From contig PMOF01000044.1 in the NCBI GenBank assembly GCA_003162495.1, positions 12,416 through 18,929 on the forward strand: a DNA stretch of 6,514 nucleotides. The letters run 5' to 3'. Below, piece after piece: positions 1 through 5,634 of the stretch. Positions within the stretch are counted from its first letter, which is position 1, and each line of letters begins with the position of its first letter. This DNA comes from Acidobacteriaceae bacterium. Lineage in GTDB: Bacteria; Acidobacteriota; Terriglobia; Terriglobales; Acidobacteriaceae. Position numbers and translations under genes: made by a program. The notes under the pieces are model-generated. The model did not search any database. It saw nothing but the letters and a program-made list of their open reading frames with translations, and had not been told where the DNA came from.

Positions 1-1136
1 CTCATGCGAGTCTGCGCGGTGAAGGGGACGAACTCGGCGTGGATGCCGCTGAGGTCGCGACCGCGCAGGTTGTACTTCTCCTTGGCCAACACAACAATGG
101 AGCGGCCCTCGGGGGTTTCATCGGAGAGCGAGGAAAGTTGGGCGGCGTTGGCTAGGCGTTCCTGGCTGATGTCGGGGGCGGGCAGGAATTCAGTGGCCTG
201 GCGATTGCCGAGGGTGATGGTGCCGGTCTTGTCGAGCAGCAGAGTGCTCACGTCGCCGGCGGCTTCGACAGCGCGTCCGCTCATGGCAAGGACGTTGTAT
301 TGAACCAGGCGATCCATGCCGGCGATGCCGATGGCGGAAAGCAGGCCGCCGATGGTGGTGGGGATGAGACAGACCAGAAGCGAGACCAGGACGAAGATGG
401 TCTGCGGGGCCTTGGAATACATGGAGAACGGCTGCAGGGTGACCACGGCGAGCAGGAAGATGATGGTAAGGCCGGAAAGAAGAATGCTGAGCGCGATCTC
501 GTTGGGAGTTTTCTGGCGGGTGGCGCCTTCAACCAGGGCGATCATGCGATCAAGAAAAGTTTCGCCGGGGTTGGAGGTGATGCGGACCTTGATCCAGTCC
601 GACAGGACTTTGGTTCCGCCTGTGACGGCAGAGCGGTCGCCGCCGCACTCGCGGATGACGGGAGCGGACTCGCCGGTGATGGCCGACTCGTCGACCGAGG
701 CAACGCCCTCGATGACTTCGCCGTCGCCTGCGATGTAGCGGCCGGCTTTCACATAGATCACGTCGCCGAGACGCAGCATGCTGCTCGGAACGTCTTCAAG
801 TTCACCATCGAATCTGTAGCGCCTGGCCACGGTCTCGCCCTTGGCCTTGCGCAGGGTATCGGCCTGGGCCTTGCCGCGGCCCTCGGCCATGGCCTCGGCA
901 AAGTTGGCGAAGAGCACGGTGAACCAGAGCCAGAGCGTGATCTGCAGATTGAAGCCGAAGCCGGGGCGATGATGCATCGTGTTGTCAATGAGCAGCGCGG
1001 TGGTGAGCACGCTGCCGACCTCGACCACAAACATCACGGGGTTCTTGACCATGCCGCGGGGATCGAGCTTGCGCACCGAATCGAGCAAGGCGTGGGCCAT
1101 GATTTCCGTATTCCAAAGATTTTTCTTCGTTGCCAT
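1..1136 (-). CDS. kdpB: Potassium-transporting P-type ATPase subunit KdpB (5' part, truncated by window edge)
   Basis: This is the catalytic subunit of the inner-membrane KdpFABC pump, which hydrolyses ATP to drive K+ uptake. The frame is open from the ATG at 1136 to the window edge, so 378 residues of a usual 680-700 are visible. In order they show a first membrane segment in [15 protein letters not shown] (about residue 30 on), a second near [15 protein letters not shown], the actuator-domain TGES loop (154-157), two further membrane helices, the KdpB-type PTTIGG motif from P259, the phosphorylation motif DKTGT with D302, and PFTAQTRM at the edge, the start of the nucleotide-binding domain. 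Numbering runs five behind E. coli KdpB (TGES 159-162, D307), so no indel is apparent. S157 matches the serine whose phosphorylation inhibits the E. coli pump. The ATG fits the family N-terminus, but its ribosome-binding site is weak; the nearest AAGGAA lies 20 nt upstream inside a repeat. It follows kdpA by 184 bp, an unusually wide gap for this operon. Confidence 0.97.
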   Translation of the reverse strand, partial: MATKKNLWNTEIMAHALLDSVRKLDPRGMVKNPVMFVVEVGSVLTTALLIDNTMHHRPGFGFNLQITLWLWFTVLFANFAEAMAEGRGKAQADTLRKAKGETVARRYRFDGELEDVPSSMLRLGDVIYVKAGRYIAGDGEVIEGVASVDESAITGESAPVIRECGGDRSAVTGGTKVLSDWIKVRITSNPGETFLDRMIALVEGATRQKTPNEIALSILLSGLTIIFLLAVVTLQPFSMYSKAPQTIFVLVSLLVCLIPTTIGGLLSAIGIAGMDRLVQYNVLAMSGRAVEAAGDVSTLLLDKTGTITLGNRQATEFLPAPDISQERLANAAQLSSLSDETPEGRSIVVLAKEKYNLRGRDLSGIHAEFVPFTAQTRM

Positions 1137-1155
1137 GATGAGTCCGTTTCTTTTC

Positions 1156-1217
1156 GTTCCTTCAGGGGCTAAAGCCCCGCTTGTTGTTCCTTCCGTAGGC
1201 ACGACTGAAGTCGTGCC
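1156..1217. repeat. Paired palindromic intergenic element between kdpA and kdpB
   Basis: Two hairpin-forming palindromes lie in tandem. The first has arms GGGGCT (1165-1170) and AGCCCC (1173-1178) around AA. The second has perfect 9-bp arms GGCACGACT (1198-1206) and AGTCGTGCC (1209-1217) around GA. Each is preceded by the same octamer GTTCCTTC (1156-1163 and 1186-1193, 30 bp apart), so the element looks like two diverged modules rather than chance. I recall similar paired palindromes scattered through acidobacterial genomes; this is memory, not a search. It sits inside the kdp transcript, about 104 bp past the kdpA stop and 20 bp ahead of the kdpB start. There is no T-run after either stem in the direction of kdp transcription, so a simple intrinsic terminator is unlikely. 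It may instead slow mRNA decay or change the kdpA:kdpB ratio. The rest of the 1137-1320 gap shows no gene. Confidence 0.75.
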
Positions 1218-1320
1218 CTGACACAATCGGAAGTCGAATTCGAGTTTTTAGCTCCCTTTCAAAAACGCCGTACATTCATCCAAACAGCAATCCTTAGAAG
1301 GCGCTCCTCAGGGAAAATCC

Positions 1321-3054
1321 TCAGAAGACCTGCCCTGATTTGAGCAGCAGATGTTCAAGGATGGGGCCGAGGCTGAGCGCGGGGAAGAACGTAAGAGCGC
1401 CCAGTATCAAAATCACGCCAACCAGCAGCACAGCGAACAAGCCTGTGTTGACGGGGAATGTTCCGGGCGAGGGCGGCACGCTTTTCTTGAGAGCCAGGTT
1501 GCCGGCCAAAGCCAGCACGGGAACCTTCATGAGAAAGCGTCCGCCGAGCATCGTGAATCCGAGCACGACGTTATACCACCAGGTATTGGCATTGAGTCCG
1601 GCAAAAGCCGAGCCGTTGTTGCCCACCGTGGAGGTGAAGGCATAAAGAATCTCGCTGAGCCCATGCGGCCCCTGATTGGCCAGACTGCTCAGGCCGATGG
1701 TGGGCGAGAGCACGAAAACCGCCGCGCCGGTGAGGATGATCAACGGGAAGATGAGCACAAAGAGCATGGACATCTTCACGTCATAGGCTTCGATTTTCTT
1801 GCCCAGGTACTCCGGGGTTCTGCCCACCATGAGGCCGGCGATGAAGACCGCCAGCACCACGAAGATAAGCACGCCAAAGAGGCCCGACCCGACACCGCCA
1901 AAGATCACTTCGCCGAGCATGATATTGGCCAGCGGCACCATGCCGCCCAGCGGGGTAAAGCTGTCATGCATTCCGTTGACGGCGCCGCAACTGGCGTCCG
2001 TGGTGATGGTGGCAAAGAGCGCGCTCTCGGCAATGCCGTTGCGCACCTCCTTGCCCTCCATGTTGCCGCCGGGCGCTGTGGCGGTGCCGTGTTGGGCTAT
2101 GTTGCCGTGCAGGAGCGGGTGGGGCTGCGACTCGGCCCAGTAAATGGTGGCGAAACCCGCGGCGAAGAGCACAAACATGGCCGCGAACACTGCCCAGCCG
2201 TGGCCGGGTGAACCGGTCATGCGGCCCAGCGTGTAGGTGAGTCCCGCGGGAATGATGAAGATGGAGAGAATCTGCAGGTAGTTGGACAGCGGCGTGGGGT
2301 TCTCGAACGGGTGGGCGCTGTTGGCGTTGAAGAATCCACCGCCGTTGGTGCCCAGCATCTTGATTGCTTCCTGCGAAGCGACCGGCCCTTGCGCGATGGT
2401 CTGCACCTGCGAAGGCTGTTCCAGCGTGTGCGCCTGGGTGTAGGCCTTGAAATTTTGCGGCACGCCCTGGCCGACCAGCAGCAACGCATAGAGGAACGAC
2501 GCCGGCAAAAGGATATAAAGGATGGAGCGCGTCATATCCACCCAGAAATTGCCGATGGTGGCGGAAGTAGTGCGCTTGATGCCGCGAATCAGGGCGATCG
2601 CCACCACGATGCCACCCGCCGCCGACCAGAAGTTGTGCGTGGCGAGGGCGGCCATCTGGGTGAGATAGCTCATCGTCGTTTCCGGCGTGTACGACTGCCA
2701 GTTGGTATTGGTGGAAAAGCTGGCGGCCGTATTCCATGCCAGGTCCGGCCCCACTGCGGCCAGGCCCTGGGGGTTTAAGGGCAGCCAGTGCTGCATTCTC
2801 TCAAGGACGTAAGTAAACAGCAGCGTCACTGCCGAGAAGCCCAGCATCGCATAGGCGTACTCGCGCCAGTTCATCTCTTCCTGCGCATTGACGCCGCAGA
2901 GTTTGTAAAGAAACCGCTCGATGGGACGAAACACCGGATCGAGCCAGGTGCGTTCCCCTTCGAACACGCGGGCCATATAAGTGCCCACCGGCCGGACACT
3001 GGCCAGCAAAATCAGGCAGTAAAGGCCAAATTGCAACCAACCATTGACGGTCAT
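1321..3054 (-). CDS. kdpA: Potassium-transporting ATPase potassium-binding subunit KdpA
   Basis: KdpA is the membrane subunit that selects and takes up K+ in the KdpFABC complex; it is related to SKT-type K+ channels and has four pore repeats. The protein has 577 residues (E. coli 557) and is strongly hydrophobic. All four selectivity-filter regions are present: NTNWQ (116-120), GTNGGGFFN (235-243) followed by NPTPLSN, TTDASCGAVN (351-360) followed by MHDSFTPLGG, and GNNGSAFAGL (478-487). No frameshift or missing segment is seen. The ATG at 3054 begins one base after the kdpF stop, and a GAGAGG ribosome-binding site lies in the last codons of kdpF, implying coupled translation. The gene is probably transcribed with the small membrane gene and kdpF from the leader after kdpE. 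It ends 184 bp before kdpB. The identification is secure from the filter motifs alone. Confidence 0.99.
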   Translation of the reverse strand: MTVNGWLQFGLYCLILLASVRPVGTYMARVFEGERTWLDPVFRPIERFLYKLCGVNAQEEMNWREYAYAMLGFSAVTLLFTYVLERMQHWLPLNPQGLAAVGPDLAWNTAASFSTNTNWQSYTPETTMSYLTQMAALATHNFWSAAGGIVVAIALIRGIKRTTSATIGNFWVDMTRSILYILLPASFLYALLLVGQGVPQNFKAYTQAHTLEQPSQVQTIAQGPVASQEAIKMLGTNGGGFFNANSAHPFENPTPLSNYLQILSIFIIPAGLTYTLGRMTGSPGHGWAVFAAMFVLFAAGFATIYWAESQPHPLLHGNIAQHGTATAPGGNMEGKEVRNGIAESALFATITTDASCGAVNGMHDSFTPLGGMVPLANIMLGEVIFGGVGSGLFGVLIFVVLAVFIAGLMVGRTPEYLGKKIEAYDVKMSMLFVLIFPLIILTGAAVFVLSPTIGLSSLANQGPHGLSEILYAFTSTVGNNGSAFAGLNANTWWYNVVLGFTMLGGRFLMKVPVLALAGNLALKKSVPPSPGTFPVNTGLFAVLLVGVILILGALTFFPALSLGPILEHLLLKSGQVF

Positions 3055-3055
3055 T

Positions 3056-3151
3056 TCAAAACCTCTCCGGAAACAGCAGGGTGAGGGTCAGGTAAGCAAG
3101 CAGGAGAACGGAAAGAATTAAAGCTACTGCGGTGATGACGTCGATGTGCAT
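3056..3151 (-). CDS. kdpF: Potassium-transporting ATPase small subunit KdpF
   Basis: KdpF is a single-pass peptide that stabilises the KdpABC complex in the membrane. The ORF encodes 31 residues, starting MHIDVITAVALIL, continuing through one hydrophobic helix and ending in LLFPERF. The C-terminal pattern of aliphatic residues, then PE and F, is the KdpF signature, and the length is typical (about 29 residues). A GAGG ribosome-binding site lies 7 nt ahead of the ATG. Its stop (3056-3058) is one base before the kdpA start, the usual kdpF-kdpA arrangement. It follows the 28-residue small membrane gene by 4 bp, and its ribosome-binding site overlaps that gene's last codons. It is easily missed because of its size. 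Confidence 0.93.
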   Translation of the reverse strand: MHIDVITAVALILSVLLLAYLTLTLLFPERF

Positions 3152-3155
3152 GGAG

Positions 3156-3242
3156 TTACCTCAATCGCTGGCAGGCCTTGACGTAAAGAAACGCCAGGAC
3201 AAAAAAGATTACGGTGAACGACAACATGACGATGTCTTGCAT
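3156..3242 (-). CDS. Unnamed 28-residue single-pass membrane peptide preceding kdpF
   Basis: A short ORF begins with ATG at 3242 and a good ribosome-binding site (GGAAGG, 6 nt upstream, plus-strand 3249-3254). It encodes 28 residues: MQDIVML at the start, a run of hydrophobic residues (SFTVIFFVLAFLYV) forming one membrane helix, and a short basic tail KACQRLR. The tail implies a helix with its positive end in the cytoplasm. It ends 4 bp before kdpF, so it is the first gene of the kdp transcript after the leader. I recall peptides ending in a similar Y-V-x-x-C-x-R-L pattern just ahead of kdpF or kdpA in several phyla, usually unannotated; this is from memory. By position and topology it may be an extra small subunit or assembly factor of the Kdp pump. 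It is not KdpF itself, since a clear KdpF follows. Function is unknown. Confidence 0.8.
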   Translation of the reverse strand: MQDIVMLSFTVIFFVLAFLYVKACQRLR

Positions 3243-3279
3243 TGCTGGCCTTCCATTTCCGCCAGACCTGGCGCTTCGA

Positions 3280-3305
3280 TCTTGAGCCCATCTGCAGGCT
3301 CAAGA
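3280..3305 (-). promoter_or_regulatory. Hairpin in the kdp operon leader
   Basis: A perfect inverted repeat has 9-bp arms TCTTGAGCC (3280-3288) and GGCTCAAGA (3297-3305) around an 8-nt loop. It lies between the kdpE stop and the first small kdp gene. On the minus strand it is followed by ATCGAAGCG, not a T-run, so it is not a normal intrinsic terminator for kdpE. A second, shorter palindrome with arms CGCCAG and CTGGCG (3260-3265, 3268-3273) lies between it and the ribosome-binding site of the small gene. It could be a leader RNA structure, an mRNA-stability or processing site separating kdpE from the pump genes, or a protein-binding site. I see no match to a riboswitch class, and the leader is short for one. 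Confidence 0.5.
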
Positions 3306-3324
3306 ACAATTCTGGATCAGGCTT

Positions 3325-3363
3325 GATATGGGTCTCGAAAGGGTTTTCTAAATAAAACGTAAA
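3325..3363 (-). promoter_or_regulatory. Possible KdpE binding site and kdp operon promoter
   Basis: Just after the kdpE stop, the minus strand has an AT-rich stretch that stands out from the GC-rich surroundings. It contains TTTACG (3358-3363) and TTTAGA (3347-3352), direct repeats starting 11 bp apart, about one helical turn. This matches the way OmpR-family regulators such as KdpE bind, and the T-rich TTTA core resembles the E. coli kdp operator as I remember it. TTTAGA could also act as a -35 element (4 of 6 to TTGACA), with CATATC (3325-3330) as a weak -10 (3 of 6) after a 16-bp spacer. A weak promoter overlapped by an activator site is expected for kdp, but the match is by eye only. Confidence 0.35.
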
Positions 3364-3366
3364 GGT

Positions 3367-4068
3367 CTATACGTCATCCTGGCTTTCGTTCCAGCCTTCG
3401 GGGATGAAACGATAGCCGACCCAGGGTTCGGTCTGGATGTATTGCTTGCCGGCGTGGGCTTCGAGTTTTTTGCGCAACTGACCCACGAAGACGCGCAGAT
3501 ACTCCGGTTGGTGGGCCGATTGCGCTCCCCATACGGAGGTGAGCAGCGCGCGATGAGTCATGACTTTCCCGGCATGGCGAGCGAGGTGAAGGAGGAGGTC
3601 GAATTCCTTGGGGGTGAGGTGGATGGGCTTGCCGAGAACGGTGATGGAGTGGGCCGTTGCATCGAGCACAAAGTCGCCTGCTTCGATAGCGGCAGCGGCC
3701 CGCTCCGGAGCGCGGCGGAGGTGAGCGCGGACGCGGGCCAGCAGTTCCTGAATGCTGAAAGGCTTGGTCACGTAGTCGTCGGCGCCGGCATCGAGCGCCT
3801 CCACCTTGGACCGTTCGTGATCGCGAACAGAGAGGACGAGCACAGGAACGGCCGAGGAAGTGCGGATGGCGCGGGTGACCTCGACGCCGGACATGCCGGG
3901 CATCATCAGATCGGTCAACACCAGGTCGGGGGACCACTCGCGGAACACGCGCATGGCTTCCTCAGGATCGTTGGCGGTGCGCACGTCATAGCCCTGTGCG
4001 GAGAGCGCGGTGCGCAGCACGCGGGTGATTTGCGGTTCGTCGTCGATGACCAGGATTCTGCCGGGCAT
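3367..4068 (-). CDS. kdpE: KdpE-type OmpR-family response regulator
   Basis: This is the cytoplasmic DNA-binding regulator expected to activate the kdp operon when phosphorylated by its partner kinase. The 233 residues comprise a receiver domain (about 3-120) with acidic pair D9/D10, phosphoacceptor D53 in LTDLMMPG, switch residue S80, and K102 in the TKPF motif. A winged-helix effector domain follows (about 130-225) with LTPKEFDLL and, near the end, QTEPWVGYRFIPE. ALDAGADDY and the winged-helix end are typical of KdpE. It lies upstream of, and on the same strand as, the pump genes, 124 bp ahead of the first small gene, so it could be co-transcribed with them. The kinase gene is divergent instead of upstream in the same operon, which differs from the common kdpDE layout. 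The ATG at 4068 fits the family start; its ribosome-binding site is weak, with only a purine-rich AAGAAG nearby. Confidence 0.93.
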   Translation of the reverse strand: MPGRILVIDDEPQITRVLRTALSAQGYDVRTANDPEEAMRVFREWSPDLVLTDLMMPGMSGVEVTRAIRTSSAVPVLVLSVRDHERSKVEALDAGADDYVTKPFSIQELLARVRAHLRRAPERAAAAIEAGDFVLDATAHSITVLGKPIHLTPKEFDLLLHLARHAGKVMTHRALLTSVWGAQSAHQPEYLRVFVGQLRKKLEAHAGKQYIQTEPWVGYRFIPEGWNESQDDV

Positions 4069-4084
4069 GTCGCTTCTTCTTTCA

Positions 4085-4112
4085 TCGGAAGATTACATCA
4101 TCGAGCTTCCGA
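4085..4112. promoter_or_regulatory. Dyad-symmetric candidate operator between kdpE and the kinase gene
   Basis: Within the 68-bp gap separating the two divergent starts there is a perfect inverted repeat with 7-bp arms TCGGAAG (4085-4091) and CTTCCGA (4106-4112). The arm starts are 21 bp apart, close to two helical turns, so both half-sites face the same side of the DNA as expected for a dimeric regulator. The dyad surrounds one candidate promoter hexamer (4092-4097) and abuts the other (4115-4120), so an occupant could control both genes. Which protein binds is unknown. It does not resemble the T-rich repeat proposed for KdpE near 3350. Confidence 0.4.
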
Positions 4113-4120
4113 AGTATGAT
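4092..4120 (+). promoter_or_regulatory. Candidate promoter for the kinase gene, possibly bidirectional
   Basis: ATTACA (4092-4097, 4 of 6 to TTGACA) and TATGAT (4115-4120, 5 of 6 to TATAAT) are separated by 17 bp, the ideal spacing for a housekeeping promoter. A start near 4127 would leave a 5' leader of only about 10 nt before the ATG at 4137 and would cut into the ribosome-binding site, which weakens the call. Read on the minus strand, the same hexamers are ATCATA and TGTAAT with the same 17-bp spacer. TGTAAT is 5 of 6 to the -10 consensus, so it could serve kdpE with a leader of about 17 nt. Confidence 0.35.
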
Positions 4121-4136
4121 TCCGGTGAGGCGATAG

Positions 4137-5600
4137 ATGAACGCGCGCTTGCTTTCGGGGACGGTTCTTCGGTGGTTTGTGGCCACGCTGATGACGGCGC
4201 TGACCACTACGGCACTGGTGGGTGTGGGCGCGAATTCAACGGCGGCGGGGATGGTGTTTCTGGTGCTGGTGGTGTGGTCGGCGACCCAGGCCGGCATATG
4301 GCTTTCGCTCATTGTCGCGGTGCTTTCCGCGCTCTCGTTCGACTACTTTTTCCTGCAGCCATACCACACTCTTCGCCTGGCCGGCGGGCAGGAATGGGTG
4401 GCCATGATTTCATTTGTGGCGTGCTGCCTGGTGGTGAGCCGGGTGGCGGAGCGGGCGCGCAGACAGACCCGGCAGGCTGAGCAGAGGCGAGAAGACGTGG
4501 AACGGCTTTACGAACTGAGCCAGGAGATGATGCTGCACGAGGAAGCGGATGGGCTGATCCGGGATTTGCCGCGGCTCATCCACCGCATTTTTGCTCTGGA
4601 AGCGGTGGCCCTTTATGTGTGGGATCAGGACCAGTATTATGCATCGAGCGCCGAGATTCCGTTGAGCGTGCAGGCCAGCATGCGATCCATGGCGCGGGGG
4701 CTAAGTCCGACAGTGCCGACGAAAACAGATTTCTATTTGACGACGCTGATGTTGGGGATGCGTCCAGTGGGAGCCTTGGGATGGAGGCCGGCGCAGCTTT
4801 CCCGCGAGGTGTCGACAGCGGTAAGCGCGCAGGTGGCCATCGTGCTGGCGCGGGCGGCGGCCCTTGAGGCTTCAGCGCGGATGGAGGCTGCCCGGGAAGC
4901 TGAACGGCTGCGCGCGGCGCTGATCGACTCCCTGACCCACGAGCTGCGGACGCCGCTGACCTCGATTCGCGCAGCGGCCACCACGCTGCTCGAGGCAGAG
5001 GGGCTCGATGAGGCGGGGCGGCTGGACCTGGTGACGATCGTGGATGAAGAAGCAGCGCGGCTGGATTTGCTGATCGGCGAGGCGGTGGAGATGGCGGAGA
5101 TCGATGCCCAGGTGGTGCAGGTTCACCTGGCGCCGCATCATCCACGGGCGGTACTGGAGCAAGCGGCGGAAGAGTCGCGCGCGGCCCTGGCGGGGCATCG
5201 GGTAGCGATTGCGGTGGAGGAGCCGGACGAGCCGGCGTGGTTCGACGGACATTTGCTGGGAAGAGTGTTGCGGCACCTGCTGGAGAACGCGGCAACCTAT
5301 ACGCAGGCGGGCAGCCGCATAGGGCTCAGCAGCCGGCGTGCCGAAGCGCGGCTGGAGTTTTGCGTGGAAGACAACGGGCCGGGCATCGACGCGCTGGATC
5401 TGCCGCTGATCTTCGATAAGTTTTATCGGGGCAAGAAGGGACCGCACGCGGGCAAGGGGTCGGGGATGGGACTGGCGATTACGCGCGCGATTCTGGCGGT
5501 GCATGGCGGGGGGATTGAGGCGGTGAGCGTTCCGGGGCAGGGTGCACGTTTTAGGTTCTGGGTGCCTCTGGTGGAAAAGGAGCCGGGGCGCGCGGGGTGA
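4137..5600 (+). CDS. kdpD: KdpD-like sensor histidine kinase lacking the N-terminal KdpD/Usp domains
   Basis: This is a membrane histidine kinase, the probable phosphodonor of the adjacent KdpE. It has 487 residues against about 890 in E. coli KdpD. Residues 10-105 form the hydrophobic KdpD membrane module (DUF4118), including the typical FDYFFLQPYHTL (68-79). A coiled stretch (about 105-135) and a GAF-like region (about 135-245) follow. The kinase core has phosphoacceptor H268 in the H-box LTHELRTPL, N-box N384 in LLENAATY, G1 box DNGPGI (412-417), F-box IFDKFYR (425-431) and G2 box GSGMGLA (441-447). All catalytic boxes are intact. The cytoplasmic N-terminal sensor with its Walker A motif and the Usp-like domain are absent. 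The start is supported by GGTGAGG 6 nt before the ATG, and no longer frame exists upstream because kdpE begins 68 bp away. It might be named simply a DUF4118 kinase. The missing sensor may be encoded separately elsewhere. Confidence 0.9.
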   Translation: MNARLLSGTVLRWFVATLMTALTTTALVGVGANSTAAGMVFLVLVVWSATQAGIWLSLIVAVLSALSFDYFFLQPYHTLRLAGGQEWVAMISFVACCLVVSRVAERARRQTRQAEQRREDVERLYELSQEMMLHEEADGLIRDLPRLIHRIFALEAVALYVWDQDQYYASSAEIPLSVQASMRSMARGLSPTVPTKTDFYLTTLMLGMRPVGALGWRPAQLSREVSTAVSAQVAIVLARAAALEASARMEAAREAERLRAALIDSLTHELRTPLTSIRAAATTLLEAEGLDEAGRLDLVTIVDEEAARLDLLIGEAVEMAEIDAQVVQVHLAPHHPRAVLEQAAEESRAALAGHRVAIAVEEPDEPAWFDGHLLGRVLRHLLENAATYTQAGSRIGLSSRRAEARLEFCVEDNGPGIDALDLPLIFDKFYRGKKGPHAGKGSGMGLAITRAILAVHGGGIEAVSVPGQGARFRFWVPLVEKEPGRAG

Positions 5601-5634
5601 GCGATTTCTATGGATCTGGCGCGTGAACGTTCGA

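Noticed and set aside
300..1172. A 290-codon plus-strand open frame
   Set aside because: It is antisense to kdpB, whose TGES, PTTIGG and DKTGT motifs are intact on the other strand. Its product is a low-complexity mix rich in G, A, D and H typical of a high-GC shadow frame.
1351..2211. A 286-codon plus-strand open frame
   Set aside because: It is antisense to kdpA, which has all four selectivity-filter motifs. The product is rich in H, E, G and A with no recognisable domain and no good ribosome-binding site.
3280..3305. Intrinsic terminator for kdpE
   Set aside because: The stem is good, but the following minus-strand bases are ATCGAAGCG rather than a T-run, so I list it as a leader hairpin only.
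3124..3309. A 61-codon minus-strand frame in the kdp leader and small-gene region
   Set aside because: It overlaps the two better-supported small membrane genes in another frame, is not hydrophobic, and lacks family resemblance.
3243..3366. c-di-AMP (ydaO-type) riboswitch controlling kdp
   Set aside because: Such riboswitches do control kdp genes in some bacteria, but this leader has only one 9-bp hairpin and a small palindrome, and none of the multi-helix architecture could be found.
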